The notes under the pieces are model-generated. The model was not told the DNA's origin. It did no database searches and saw only the letters and a program-made list of their open reading frames with translations. A program made the translations under genes and the position numbers. Of a stretch of 64,000 nt of DNA, positions 1 to 9,363 are shown one piece after another; within the stretch, counting starts at the first letter, position 1; each line of letters begins with the position of its first letter. The stretch comes from Ramlibacter sp. PS4R-6 (lineage in GTDB: Bacteria; Pseudomonadota; Gammaproteobacteria; Burkholderiales; Burkholderiaceae_C): positions 930,001 through 994,000 of the forward strand of contig NZ_JBBHKA010000001.1 of NCBI RefSeq assembly GCF_037572775.1, in the 5' to 3' direction.

Positions 1-2718
1 GTCATCGAAGGCCCCAACGACCGCTTCGGCATCATCGCCAGCGGCAAGGCCTACAACGACGCGCGCCAGGCGCTGCTGGACCTCGGGCTCGACGACGCCG
101 CGTGCCGCCGCCTGGGCATCCGCGTGCACAAGGTCGGCGTGGTGTGGCCGCTGGAAGCGACCATCACGCGCGACTTCGCCACGGGCCTGAAGGAAATCCT
201 CGTCGTCGAGGAAAAGCGCCAGGTGATCGAGTACGCGCTGAAGGAGGAGCTGTACAACTGGCGCCCCGACGTGCGGCCCAACGTGGTCGGCAAGTTCAAC
301 GAAGTGCCGGGCGATGCTTCCGGCGGCGAGTGGTCGCAGGCCAACCCCGGCGAGAACAAGCTGCTGCGCGCCAACGCCGACCTGTCGCCCGCGATCATCG
401 CGCGCGCCATCGCCATGCGGCTGAAGAAGCTGGGTGTGGACAGCGACACCGCTGCGCGCATGGATGCGCAGCTGGCGATCCTCGAGGCGAAAGAGCGCGC
501 GATGGACGTGCTCGAAGTCAAGGGCGACCGCGCGCCGTGGTTCTGCTCGGGCTGCCCGCACAACACGTCCACCGTCGTGCCCGAAGGCTCGCGCGCCATG
601 GCCGGCATCGGCTGCCACTTCATGGCCACATGGATGGACCGCTCCACCATCGGCTTCACGCAGATGGGCGGCGAGGGCGTGCCATGGGTGGGGCAGCAGC
701 CCTTCACGCACGAGCAGCACGTGTTCGCCAACCTCGGCGACGGCACCTACTTCCACAGCGGCTCGCTGGCCATCCGCCAGTCGATCGCGGCGGGCGTGAA
801 CATCACCTACAAGATCCTCTACAACGACGCGGTGGCGATGACCGGCGGCCAGCAGGTGGGCGAGCGTCCCGAGGGCCACTCGGTGATCCAGATCTCGCAC
901 AGCCTCGCCGCCGAAGGCGTCGCGAAGCAGGTCGTCGTGACCGACGAGCCCGAGAAGTACACGGTGGCCAAGCTGCCGCCCGGCGTCGAGGTGCACCACC
1001 GCGACGAGCTCGACGCGATCCAGCGCCAGTTCCGCGAGATCGCGGGCACCACGGCCATCATCTACGACCAGACCTGCGCCACCGAGAAGCGCCGCCGCCG
1101 CAAGCGCGGCAAGATGGTCGACCCGGCCCTGCGCGTCGTCATCAACGACCTGGTGTGCGAAGGCTGCGGCGACTGCAGCGTCAAGAGCAACTGCCTGTCG
1201 GTCGAGCCGCTCGAGACGGAATTTGGCCGCAAGCGCACCATCAACCAGAGCACCTGCAACAAGGACACGAGCTGCCTCAAGGGCTTCTGCCCGAGCTTCG
1301 TCACCGTGGAAGGCGGCAAGCTCAAGGCCAAGGCGAAGGCCGAGGCCGCATCGCTCGAAGGCCTGCCCGCATTGCCCGAGCCGCGCATCGCCCCCATCGA
1401 AGGCGCGTACGGCATCGTCGTCGCCGGTGTCGGCGGCACGGGCGTGATCACCATCGGCCAGCTGCTCGGCATGGCCGCGCACATCGAAGGCAAGGGCATC
1501 GTCACGCAGGACGCGGCGGGCCTGGCGCAAAAGGGCGGCGCGACGTGGAGCCACGTGATCATCGGCGAGTCGCAGGACGCGATCCGCACGACGCGCGTGA
1601 CCATGGCCGGCGCCGACGCGGTGATCGGTTGCGACCCCATCGTCACCGCCGGCAAGGAAACGGTGCTGCGCATGCGCCCGGGCCGCACGCGCGTGGCCCT
1701 CAACGGCCACGGCTCGCCCACGGCGGCGTTCGTGAAGAACTCGAACTGGTCGAACCCGTCGGATGCTTGCGCCGCCGAAGTGGCCAAGGCGGTCGGCGAC
1801 AACGGCGTGGCCGTGTTCAACGCCGACCTCGCAGCGACCAAGCTGCTGGGCGACTCCATCTATACCAACCCGATGATGCTGGGCTTCGCCTGGCAGAAGG
1901 GCTGGGTGCCGCTGGCGCACGAATCGCTGATGCGCGCGATCGAGCTCAATGGCGTCACGGTCGACAAGAACAAGGCCGCCTTCGAATGGGGCCGCCGCGC
2001 CGCGCACGACTGGGCCTCGGTCGAGAAGCTGCTGACGCCGGCGCAGGTGATCGAGCTGCGCAAGCGCGACAGCATCGAGACGCTGGTCGCCAGGCGCGTC
2101 GAGTTCCTCACGCAGTACCAGGATGCCGCGTACGCGAAGCAGTACAGCGACTTCGTCGAGCGCGTGCGCCAGGCCGAAGCGCCGCTGGGCAAGACGACGC
2201 TCACCGAATCGGTGGCGCGTTACCTGTTCAAGCTGATGGCGTACAAGGACGAGTACGAGGTGGCGCGCCTGTACACGCAGACGGGCTTCGAGCAGAAGAT
2301 CGCCGCGATGTTCGAAGGCGACTACAAGATCAACTTCCACCTGGCCCCGCCCGCGACCGCCAAGCGCAACGACAAGGGCGAACTCGTCAAGCAGAAGTTC
2401 GGGCCCTGGACGATGTCGCTGTTCAAGGTGCTCGCGCGCCTGAAGGGCCTGCGCGGCACGGCGCTCGACCCGTTCGGCCGCACCGAGGAGCGCCGCACCG
2501 AGCGCGCCCTCGTCGGCCAGTACCGCGCCAGCCTCGAGCAGGTGATGGCGCAGCTCTCGGCGGGCAACCATGAAACGGCCGTCGAGATCGCGCGCATCCC
2601 CGAGCAGATCAAGGGCTTCGGCCACGTCAAGGAACGCAACCTGCACGCCGCGCGCGCACGCTGGGACGCGCTGATGCGCGAGTGGCCCGCCGCGGGCCTG
2701 CAGACGAAGGCCGCGTAA
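1..2718 (+). CDS. Indolepyruvate ferredoxin oxidoreductase, fused alpha/beta (5' end outside window)
   Basis: The gene is open from base 1, so its N-terminus lies upstream; 905 residues are present of a family that usually has about 1150-1190. The enzyme oxidatively decarboxylates aryl pyruvates (from aromatic amino acids) to aryl-acetyl-CoA with thiamine diphosphate and passes electrons to ferredoxin. Visible are the TPP-domain stretch GCPHNTS followed by QMGGEGVPW, and a CxxCxxC cluster with cysteines at 1156, 1165 and 1174 followed by more cysteines (about 1192-1291) that fit a [4Fe-4S] site. The C-terminal pyruvate-ferredoxin oxidoreductase gamma domain starts near 1405 (GIVVAGVGGTGV). 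The alpha and beta parts are fused, as is common in Burkholderiales. The stop is TAA at 2716-2718. The following yajC operon appears to have its own promoter. Confidence 0.93.
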   Translation, partial: VIEGPNDRFGIIASGKAYNDARQALLDLGLDDAACRRLGIRVHKVGVVWPLEATITRDFATGLKEILVVEEKRQVIEYALKEELYNWRPDVRPNVVGKFNEVPGDASGGEWSQANPGENKLLRANADLSPAIIARAIAMRLKKLGVDSDTAARMDAQLAILEAKERAMDVLEVKGDRAPWFCSGCPHNTSTVVPEGSRAMAGIGCHFMATWMDRSTIGFTQMGGEGVPWVGQQPFTHEQHVFANLGDGTYFHSGSLAIRQSIAAGVNITYKILYNDAVAMTGGQQVGERPEGHSVIQISHSLAAEGVAKQVVVTDEPEKYTVAKLPPGVEVHHRDELDAIQRQFREIAGTTAIIYDQTCATEKRRRRKRGKMVDPALRVVINDLVCEGCGDCSVKSNCLSVEPLETEFGRKRTINQSTCNKDTSCLKGFCPSFVTVEGGKLKAKAKAEAASLEGLPALPEPRIAPIEGAYGIVVAGVGGTGVITIGQLLGMAAHIEGKGIVTQDAAGLAQKGGATWSHVIIGESQDAIRTTRVTMAGADAVIGCDPIVTAGKETVLRMRPGRTRVALNGHGSPTAAFVKNSNWSNPSDACAAEVAKAVGDNGVAVFNADLAATKLLGDSIYTNPMMLGFAWQKGWVPLAHESLMRAIELNGVTVDKNKAAFEWGRRAAHDWASVEKLLTPAQVIELRKRDSIETLVARRVEFLTQYQDAAYAKQYSDFVERVRQAEAPLGKTTLTESVARYLFKLMAYKDEYEVARLYTQTGFEQKIAAMFEGDYKINFHLAPPATAKRNDKGELVKQKFGPWTMSLFKVLARLKGLRGTALDPFGRTEERRTERALVGQYRASLEQVMAQLSAGNHETAVEIARIPEQIKGFGHVKERNLHAARARWDALMREWPAAGLQTKAA

Positions 2719-2777
2719 CCGCGAACCCACAGGGAAATCGCGGAGTTACTCGAACTTCTTAAAGCAGCCCCGCGACA

Positions 2778-2783
2778 TACAAT
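2778..2783 (+). promoter_or_regulatory. Predicted -10 element of the yajC-secDF promoter
   Basis: TACAAT lies 60 bases after the preceding stop codon and fits a sigma-70 -10 box. The -35 region (around 2755-2760, CTTCTT) is weak. A start site near 2790 would put the mRNA 5' end directly in front of the strong hairpin at 2795-2824. Prediction from sequence only. Confidence 0.5.
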
Positions 2784-2794
2784 CGATGGCTTTC

Positions 2795-2824
2795 GCCCGC
2801 ACCCCGGGGAACCGGGGTGCGGGC
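2795..2824 (+). promoter_or_regulatory. Perfect 13-bp hairpin with GGAA loop in the yajC leader
   Basis: GCCCGCACCCCGG pairs without mismatch to CCGGGGTGCGGGC around the loop GGAA, which fits the GNRA tetraloop pattern. No T-run follows, so it is not a standard terminator. It sits 36 bases before the GTG start of yajC and close to the predicted mRNA 5' end, where such stems can stabilise a transcript. Confidence 0.75.
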
Positions 2825-2860
2825 GCATGCTCGAACCCCTTTCACGCCCGGAGCTTCCCC

Positions 2861-3181
2861 GTGTTCATTTCCAGCGCCTATGCCCAGACCGCCGCCGGCG
2901 GCGACATGTCTTCCTCCCTGATGAGCATGCTGCCGCTGGTGCTCATGTTCGTCGTCCTGTACTTCATCATGATCCGTCCCCAGATGAAGCGGCAGAAGGA
3001 GCACCGCGCGATGCTGGATGCGCTGGCCAAGGGCGACGAGGTCGCCACTTCCGGCGGCATGGTCGGCAAGGTGACCAAGCTGGGCGACTCGATGCTGTCC
3101 ATCGAGGTCGCCAACGGCGTCGAGGTCCAGGTGCAGCGCCACGCCGTGGTCCAGGTGCTTCCCAAGGGTACGGTGAAGTGA
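2861..3181 (+). CDS. yajC: Preprotein translocase subunit YajC
   Basis: This is a 106-residue single-span membrane protein that joins SecD and SecF in the accessory complex of the Sec translocon. After the short N-terminus MFISSAYAQ there is one hydrophobic helix (about residues 25-42, LPLVLMFVVLYFIMIRP), then the usual cytoplasmic domain with KGDEVATSGGMVGKV. I chose the GTG at 2861 because the family begins this way and GGAG lies just upstream. An in-frame ATG at 2786 would add 25 residues translated through the leader hairpin, which is unlikely. The stop overlaps the GTG start of secD (GTGA at 3178-3181), which implies translational coupling. Confidence 0.93.
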   Translation: MFISSAYAQTAAGGDMSSSLMSMLPLVLMFVVLYFIMIRPQMKRQKEHRAMLDALAKGDEVATSGGMVGKVTKLGDSMLSIEVANGVEVQVQRHAVVQVLPKGTVK

Positions 3182-5067
3182 ATCGTTACCCCGCCTGGAA
3201 GTACGTCCTGATCGTGATCGCGCTCCTGGTGGGCGCGATCTACACCTTGCCGAACTTCTTCGGCGAGGCGCCGGCGGTGCAGGTGTCGTCGGCCAAGGCG
3301 ACGGTCAAGGTCGACGCGACGACCGAAGCGCGCGTACGCGACGCGCTGGGCAAGGCCGGCATCCAGCCCGAGGAAGTGGCGCTGGACCCGAACTCGGTCA
3401 AGGCCCGCTTCACCAACACCGATACGCAGCTCAAGGCCAAGGACGCGATCCAGCGCGCGCTCAACCCCGACCCGGCCGACCCCACCTACGTGGTCGCGCT
3501 GAACCTGCTGTCCGGCTCGCCCAAGTGGCTGTCGTCCCTGCGCGCCGCGCCCATGTACCTGGGCCTGGACCTGCGCGGCGGCGTGCACTTCATGCTGCAG
3601 GTGGACATGCAGGCGGCTCTGACCAAGAAGGCCGAGTCGCTGGCCGGCGACCTGCGCACGTCGTTCCGCGAGAAGAACGTGCGCCACGGCGGCATCAACC
3701 GCAGCGGCCAGCAGATCGAGGTGCGCTTCCGCGACCAGGCCACGCTGCAGGCCGCGAAGAACGTGCTGCAGGACCAGTTCCCGGACCTGCAGTCCACCGA
3801 CGGCCCCGACGGCACGGAATACCGCATGGTCGCCGCGATCAAGCCGGAGGCGGCGCGCCGCGTGCAGGAGCAGGCGCTCAAGCAGAACATGGTCACGCTG
3901 CACAACCGGATCAACGAGCTGGGCGTGGCCGAGCCCGTGATCCAGCAGCAGGGCCTCGACCGCATCGTCGTGCAGCTGCCCGGCGTGCAGGACACCGCCA
4001 AGGCCAAGGAGATCCTGGGCCGCACGGCCACGCTGGAAATCCGCATGGTCGACGAGAGCGCCGAGGCGCGCGGCGCCGAGCTGGGCACCGCGCCCGTGCC
4101 CTTCGGCGACGAGAAATTCCTCGAGCGCCGCGGCCAGTCCGTGGTGGTCAAGAAGCAGGTGATCCTCACCGGCGACAACCTCACCGACGCGCAGCCCGGC
4201 TTCGACAACCAGACGCAGGAGCCGGCCGTGCACCTGACGCTGGACGCCAAGGGCGCGCGCATCTTCCGCGACGTCACGCGCGAGAACGTCGGCAAGCGCA
4301 TGGCCATCCTGCTGTTCGAGAAGGGCAAGGGCGAGGTCGTCACCGCCCCCGTGATCCGCGGCGAGATCGGCGGCGGGCGCGTGCAGATCTCCGGCGCGAT
4401 GACCACCACCGAGGCCAACGACGTCGCGCTGCTGCTGCGCGCGGGCTCGCTGGCCGCGCCGATGGAGATCATCGAGGAATACACCATCGGCCCGACGCTG
4501 GGCGCCGAGAACATCACCAAGGGCTTCCACAGCGTCGCCTGGGGCTTCGCCGGCATCTGCCTGTTCATGACCGTGTACTACATGCTGTTCGGCGTGTTCT
4601 CGGCGGTGGCGCTGGGCGTGAACCTGCTGCTGCTGGTGGCGGTGCTGTCCATGCTGCAGGCCACGCTCACGCTGCCCGGCATGGCGGCCATGGCGCTGGC
4701 GCTGGGCATGGCCATCGACTCGAACGTGCTGATCAACGAGCGCGTGCGCGAGGAACTTCGTAACGGGGCGTCACCGCAGGCGGCGATCAACGCCGGCTAC
4801 GAAAGGGCGTGGGGCACGATCTTCGACTCGAACATCACGACGCTGATCGCCGGCCTGGCGCTGCTGGCGTTCGGCTCGGGCCCGGTTCGAGGCTTCGCCG
4901 TCGTGCACTGCATCGGCATCCTCACGTCGATGTTCTCGGCGGTGTTCTTCTCGCGCGGGCTCGTCAACCTGTGGTACGGCCGGCAGAAGAAACTCAAGTC
5001 CGTTTCCATCGGCACCGTCTGGCGGCCCGGTACGGAAGGCGCTATAACCAAGGCGGAGCAGGGGTAG
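3178..5067 (+). CDS. secD: Protein translocase subunit SecD
   Basis: With SecF it forms a proton-driven RND-type membrane complex that pulls exported proteins through SecYEG from the periplasmic side. The 629-residue product has an N-terminal transmembrane helix (about residues 7-25), the LGLDLRGGVHFMLQVD motif, a large periplasmic P1 region and a C-terminal block of membrane helices with GMAIDSNVLINERVREE, the conserved DSN motif. The GTG at 3178 is the only start that gives the normal N-terminus (MNRYPAWKY), and it overlaps the yajC stop. Length is normal. secF follows after 6 bases, in the standard operon order. Confidence 0.97.
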   Translation: MNRYPAWKYVLIVIALLVGAIYTLPNFFGEAPAVQVSSAKATVKVDATTEARVRDALGKAGIQPEEVALDPNSVKARFTNTDTQLKAKDAIQRALNPDPADPTYVVALNLLSGSPKWLSSLRAAPMYLGLDLRGGVHFMLQVDMQAALTKKAESLAGDLRTSFREKNVRHGGINRSGQQIEVRFRDQATLQAAKNVLQDQFPDLQSTDGPDGTEYRMVAAIKPEAARRVQEQALKQNMVTLHNRINELGVAEPVIQQQGLDRIVVQLPGVQDTAKAKEILGRTATLEIRMVDESAEARGAELGTAPVPFGDEKFLERRGQSVVVKKQVILTGDNLTDAQPGFDNQTQEPAVHLTLDAKGARIFRDVTRENVGKRMAILLFEKGKGEVVTAPVIRGEIGGGRVQISGAMTTTEANDVALLLRAGSLAAPMEIIEEYTIGPTLGAENITKGFHSVAWGFAGICLFMTVYYMLFGVFSAVALGVNLLLLVAVLSMLQATLTLPGMAAMALALGMAIDSNVLINERVREELRNGASPQAAINAGYERAWGTIFDSNITTLIAGLALLAFGSGPVRGFAVVHCIGILTSMFSAVFFSRGLVNLWYGRQKKLKSVSIGTVWRPGTEGAITKAEQG

Positions 5068-5073
5068 AAAACA

Positions 5074-6027
5074 GTGGAATTCTTTCGGATCCGGCGGGAC
5101 ATCCCGTTCATGGAGAACGCGTTGGTCTTCAACGTGGTCTCGTTCCTGACCTTTGCCGCCGCCGTCTTCTTCCTCGTCACGCGCGGCCTGCACCTGTCGG
5201 TGGAGTTCACCGGCGGCACGGTGATGGAGGTCGGCTACTCGCAGCCGGCCGACGTCGAGAAGGTGCGCCGCACCGTGGCCGGCCTGGGCTTCCAGGACGT
5301 GCAGGTGCAGAACTTCGGCACCTCGCGCGACGTGCTCATCCGCCTGCCGGCGCAAAAGGGCGTGAGCTCGGCGCAGCAAAGCGACAAGGTGCTGGCGGCC
5401 CTGAAGGCCGACGACGCCAAGGTGCAATTGCGCCGTACGGAGTTCGTCGGCCCGCAGGTCGGCGACGAGCTCGCCAGCGACGGCCTGAAGGCGCTGGCGA
5501 TGGTGGTGGTGGGCATCGTCGTGTACCTTGCCTTCCGCTTCGAGTGGAAGTTCGCGGTGGCGGCCATCATCGCCAACCTGCACGACGTGGTGATCATCCT
5601 GGGCTTCTTCGCCTTCTTCCAGTGGGAGTTCTCGCTGGCGGTGCTGGCGGCGGTGCTGGCGGTGCTGGGCTATTCGGTGAACGAGTCCGTGGTCATCTTC
5701 GACCGGATCCGCGAGAACTTCCGGCGCTTCCGCAAGATGACCACCATCCAGATCATCGACAACGCCATCACGTCGACGATCAGCCGCACCATCATCACGC
5801 ACGGCTGCACGCAGGCCATGGTGCTGTCCATGCTGCTGTTCGGCGGCCCCACCCTGCACCACTTCGCGCTGGCGCTGACCATCGGCATCTGCTTCGGCAT
5901 CTACTCGTCGGTGTTCGTCGCCGCGGCCATCGCGATGTGGCTGGGCATCAAGCGCGACGACCTCGTGAAGGCGCCCGCGCGCCGCGAGGGCGATCCCAAC
6001 GACCCCAACGCCGGCGCCACGGTGTAG
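5074..6027 (+). CDS. secF: Protein translocase subunit SecF
   Basis: SecF (317 residues) is the partner of SecD in proton-motive-force-driven protein export. It has an N-terminal membrane helix (about residues 14-32), a periplasmic domain with VEFTGGTVMEVGY, and five C-terminal helices that include GYSVNESVVIFDRIREN, the family signature. It begins at GTG 5074, six bases after secD stops. The C-terminus is a charged cytoplasmic tail. Nothing is unusual in length or motifs. Confidence 0.97.
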   Translation: MEFFRIRRDIPFMENALVFNVVSFLTFAAAVFFLVTRGLHLSVEFTGGTVMEVGYSQPADVEKVRRTVAGLGFQDVQVQNFGTSRDVLIRLPAQKGVSSAQQSDKVLAALKADDAKVQLRRTEFVGPQVGDELASDGLKALAMVVVGIVVYLAFRFEWKFAVAAIIANLHDVVIILGFFAFFQWEFSLAVLAAVLAVLGYSVNESVVIFDRIRENFRRFRKMTTIQIIDNAITSTISRTIITHGCTQAMVLSMLLFGGPTLHHFALALTIGICFGIYSSVFVAAAIAMWLGIKRDDLVKAPARREGDPNDPNAGATV

Positions 6028-6046
6028 GCCGCAAGGACGACGACGC

Positions 6047-8776
6047 TTGGCCACGCATCGCACTCCCGCCAACGGCCCCGCAGTCGCACGCAAGGCGCGG
6101 GAGCAGTTCGTCGCCAACGTCTCGGCGCTGCTCGGCCCGCTGGGCACGCAGATCCGCGCGCGCCTGCTCGAGCTGGCGCAGACCCCGGGAGGCTCCCGCG
6201 AGATGCAGGAGCGCCGCGACGCGATGATGGACTTCGACAAGAAGGGCCCCGCGTTCGTGAGCGGCACCGCCAAGGCCTGGCAGAAGGCGGTCGAGCCGCC
6301 GACGGCCACCGGGATGATGCGGCTGGACGCGATGATGAACCTGCAGCTGGTCGGCGAGGACGTGGTCGACCGCAAGATCATGTCCTCGCGCCTGGCGCTG
6401 GTCATCGGCGAGAAGGCGGTGTGGGACCTGAACGACCTGAAGGTGCGCATCCAGCACCTGGAGGGCGAGGACCAGTCCACCACCGACATCCTGCGGCCCG
6501 AGACGCTGTGCCTCACGCTGGTCGAGCAGTGGGGCGCGGCGGGCCTGTCGAACGAGGCGTGGAACCTGGTGCAGGACCTGGTGCTGAAGGTCATGCTGGA
6601 GACGGTCCCGAAGGCCTACACGCAGCTCAATGAATTCCTGGTCGCGAACAACGTGTTGCGCGACATCGACTTCAGCGCGCGCGTGCGCCGCGGTGCCAAC
6701 GCGCCCGCGCAGCCGCGGCCGCCCCAGCAGCAGGCACCCGGCGAGCAGCCGCCGCAGGACTCCGGCCCCGGCACCGCCGGCGCGCCCATGGGCGGCGGCG
6801 GTGGTGGTGACTGGGGTGGTGGCGGCGGCGGTGGCGGCATGCCTGCGGGCGGTGTCGCCGGGGCCGGCGGCAGCTACGGTTTTCCGGAAACGACGTACGT
6901 CGGCGGCGGCTATGGCGCACCGGCCGGCGGCGGCGGTGGTGGCGGTGGTGGTGGTGGATACGCTGGCGGCGGGCAAGCCGCCGGGGCCGCCGGCGGCTAC
7001 GCACCGCAGGGTGGTGGCGGCGCGATGCCCCAGGGTGGCGGCGGCCATGCGCCGCAAGGCGGCTACGGCGCCCCGGCCGGCGGCGCGCCGCAGGGACCGA
7101 TGGGCGGCAACGGCCAGGCCGGTGCGCCCATGGGTGCGCGCGGCGCCGGCGGCGCGCAGCACACGGGCGGCGGGCACGCGTCCACCGGCCATGCGCCGCA
7201 CACGGGCATCTCCGACGAGACGCGCATGATGACGTCCAGCCCGCCGCTCGCGCGGGCGCGGGCGCGGGCCAGCGGCGTCATCGGCCAGCTCAAGCGGCTG
7301 CTCACCGATCGCGTGGCCGGCTACGACGCGGCGCCGGCGACGCGGCCTTCGCCCGCGCTGGCCGAGGCGCTGTCGCACGAGATCTCGCGCGTGCACGACA
7401 CGGTCGTCGAGCATACGCGCGGCGGCGCCGCGGGCGCCGGCGCCGGCGACGAGGACGCGATCGTCGTCTACGACGACGCCGCCGTGCAGCGCGTCGCGGT
7501 CGACCTGCGCCAGCGCACCGGCGAGCTCAAGAAGAAGGCCAACACCGACAGCGAGAAGGCCACGATCGAGATCGTGGCGCTGATGTTCCAGGCGATCCTC
7601 GCCGAGGAGCGCATCCCCGCGGCCATCCGCGTGTGGTTCGCGCGCCTGCAGATGCCGGTGCTGCGCGTGGCCATCGGCGAGCCCGAGTTCTTCAGCACGC
7701 TGGAGCATCCGGCGCGCCAGCTGATCGACCGCATGGGCTCGGTGGTGATGGGCTTCGACGCCGGCTCCATCAACGGCAGCGCGCTGGAGCTCGAGATCAA
7801 GCGCATCGTGCAGGTGATCGAGCAGTACCCCGAGACGGGCCGGCGCGTGTTCCAGCTGGTGTACGAGGAGTTCCAGAAGTTCCTCGCCAAGTTCCTCACC
7901 GAGGAGCAGTCGCGCCAGAAGGTGGTCAGCGTCGCGCAGCAGGTCGAGCAGAAGGAAACGATGGCGATCCAGTACACCATCGAGATGCGCAAGCTGCTCG
8001 CCGACATGCCGGTGCGCGAGGAAATCCGCGAGTTCCTGTTCAAGGTGTGGGCCGAGGTGCTGGCGCTGGCCGCCGTCAAGCACGGCCCCAAGAACGAGGA
8101 GACGCTGGCCTTCAAGGCGGCGGCCTCCGAGCTGGTGTGGGCCGCCAGCGCCAAGCCCAACCGCAGCGAGCGCGCCAAGGTGATCCAGGACCTGCCCAAG
8201 TTGCTCGGGCGCCTGCGCCAGGGCATGGCGCTGGTGGGCATCACGGGCAAGGCGCAGGAAGCGCAGGTCAAGGCGATCGGCGACATCTTCGCCGACGCGT
8301 TCCTGTCCAAGACCGAGGCGATCCCGCAGGACCGCATCGACGCGATGACCAAGCGGCTGGAGAACCTCGAGGACTTCGTCGGCGAGGACCCGGACACCGA
8401 CCTGCCGCTGGACCGCGAGAGCATCGAGATGATGCTGGGCATCGACGCCTCGATGATCGAGGTGATCGCCGACGGCGGCTCCAAGCCGAACGCCGCCATG
8501 ATCTCCTGGGCCAACGAGCTGCAGCTGGGCAACTGGTTCGCGCTGGACCACAACGGCGCCACCACGCAGGTGCAGTACGTGTGGCGCAGCGAGCGCAAGC
8601 AGCTGCACCTGTTCGCCGCGCGCGGCGGCCGCAGCTACCTGGTGCAGGCCAAGCGCCTGGCGGCCTACCTGCAGGCGGGCCTGCTGCTGCCGGCCGAGGA
8701 AGAAGCGCTCACCGTGCGCGCCACGCGCGACGCGCTCGCGAAACTCGACGCGAACCCCGAACGGCTGTTCCAGTAA
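6047..8776 (+). CDS. DUF1631 family protein
   Basis: The 909-residue protein matches the DUF1631 family found in beta- and gammaproteobacteria, whose function is not established. The conserved parts are the N-terminal helical region (for example LVGEDVVDRKIMSSRLALVIG) and a long C-terminal region from about residue 470 to the end, closing with a compact beta-rich segment (LGNWFALDHNG ... GRSYLV). Between them (about residues 220-390) lies a low-complexity linker rich in Gly, Gln and Pro. The TTG start at 6047 follows AAGGA at 6032-6036 with usable spacing. It lies 19 bases after secF and could be co-transcribed with it. Confidence 0.8.
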   Translation: MATHRTPANGPAVARKAREQFVANVSALLGPLGTQIRARLLELAQTPGGSREMQERRDAMMDFDKKGPAFVSGTAKAWQKAVEPPTATGMMRLDAMMNLQLVGEDVVDRKIMSSRLALVIGEKAVWDLNDLKVRIQHLEGEDQSTTDILRPETLCLTLVEQWGAAGLSNEAWNLVQDLVLKVMLETVPKAYTQLNEFLVANNVLRDIDFSARVRRGANAPAQPRPPQQQAPGEQPPQDSGPGTAGAPMGGGGGGDWGGGGGGGGMPAGGVAGAGGSYGFPETTYVGGGYGAPAGGGGGGGGGGGYAGGGQAAGAAGGYAPQGGGGAMPQGGGGHAPQGGYGAPAGGAPQGPMGGNGQAGAPMGARGAGGAQHTGGGHASTGHAPHTGISDETRMMTSSPPLARARARASGVIGQLKRLLTDRVAGYDAAPATRPSPALAEALSHEISRVHDTVVEHTRGGAAGAGAGDEDAIVVYDDAAVQRVAVDLRQRTGELKKKANTDSEKATIEIVALMFQAILAEERIPAAIRVWFARLQMPVLRVAIGEPEFFSTLEHPARQLIDRMGSVVMGFDAGSINGSALELEIKRIVQVIEQYPETGRRVFQLVYEEFQKFLAKFLTEEQSRQKVVSVAQQVEQKETMAIQYTIEMRKLLADMPVREEIREFLFKVWAEVLALAAVKHGPKNEETLAFKAAASELVWAASAKPNRSERAKVIQDLPKLLGRLRQGMALVGITGKAQEAQVKAIGDIFADAFLSKTEAIPQDRIDAMTKRLENLEDFVGEDPDTDLPLDRESIEMMLGIDASMIEVIADGGSKPNAAMISWANELQLGNWFALDHNGATTQVQYVWRSERKQLHLFAARGGRSYLVQAKRLAAYLQAGLLLPAEEEALTVRATRDALAKLDANPERLFQ

Positions 8777-8787
8777 GGAGCGCCAAG

Positions 8788-8804
8788 GGCGCGCGTGGCG
8801 CGCC
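8788..8804. terminator. Hairpin between convergent DUF1631 and smg genes
   Basis: GGCGCGC and GCGCGCC pair perfectly around the loop GTG in the 30-base gap between two converging genes. It could stop transcription from either side. A clear T-run is missing, so the terminator role is inferred from position and stem. Confidence 0.5.
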
Positions 8805-8806
8805 GT

Positions 8807-9280
8807 TCAGTGCGCGATGCGCGACTCCGGCGAGTCGCACAACTCGTCGAGCACCAGGGCGTCGGGCTGCTGCCCGAAGCTCCAGTAGACCATCAGCACG
8901 ATGATCTTCAGGTCGTCGAGCGACACCGGGTCGCCGGGCGCGGCCATGGCGCGGTCCATCACGATCTCGCGCATCGTCGGCGGCAGCACGCCCGCGCCGG
9001 CGAGGAAGGCGATGAAGCCCAGGCACTCGGCGCCCAGGTGTTCCTGCTCCGCCGGCGAATACACGCGCAGGCTGGAAGCCGCTGCGGCGAGCGCGGGCGC
9101 TTCTTCGGGAAGGGCGGCGTTCTGCGCCGCGAAGTTCAGGCCGTCGAGCCAGACGAGGGCCGCGTGGATCTCTTCGGGCTCGAAGCCGTGGGCGCTGAGT
9201 TTCCGTTCGAGAGTCTGGAGCTCGGGGCATTGGTCGCCCCGCCAGTAGTGTTCGTAGACAAAGACGAGCACATCGAACAT
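8807..9280 (-). CDS. smg: Smg family protein (DUF494)
   Basis: This 157-residue protein belongs to the Smg/DUF494 family, conserved next to dprA in beta- and gammaproteobacteria; its exact role is not known. It starts MFDVLVFVYEHYW, the typical family N-terminus, and carries the expected helical middle with a conserved LEWL-like GLNF region and the C-terminal VLMVYWSFGQQPDALVLDEL. The start at 9280 is fixed by the family N-terminus. No Shine-Dalgarno sequence precedes it, and a TATATT box sits only 8 bases upstream. The gene is last in the reverse cluster LysM protein-dprA-smg. Confidence 0.92.
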   Translation of the reverse strand: MFDVLVFVYEHYWRGDQCPELQTLERKLSAHGFEPEEIHAALVWLDGLNFAAQNAALPEEAPALAAAASSLRVYSPAEQEHLGAECLGFIAFLAGAGVLPPTMREIVMDRAMAAPGDPVSLDDLKIIVLMVYWSFGQQPDALVLDELCDSPESRIAH

Positions 9281-9288
9281 TGAGCGCG

Positions 9289-9294
9289 AATATA
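9289..9294 (-). promoter_or_regulatory. Possible -10 box right before smg
   Basis: On the reverse strand TATATT ends 8 bases before the smg ATG. If it is used, transcription would start within one or two bases of the ATG and give a leaderless mRNA. The -35 region is not clear. Confidence 0.35.
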
Positions 9295-9363
9295 ACGGCT
9301 TTGCCGCCGCGTGCACGCGCGTTTTTGCGCGGTGTTGCGCGGCTGCAATAACCCGGGCGGCGC

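Noticed and set aside
2786..2860. N-terminal extension of YajC from ATG 2786
   Set aside because: It would be translated through the 13-bp hairpin, and the extra residues do not resemble any YajC; GTG 2861 gives the family start.
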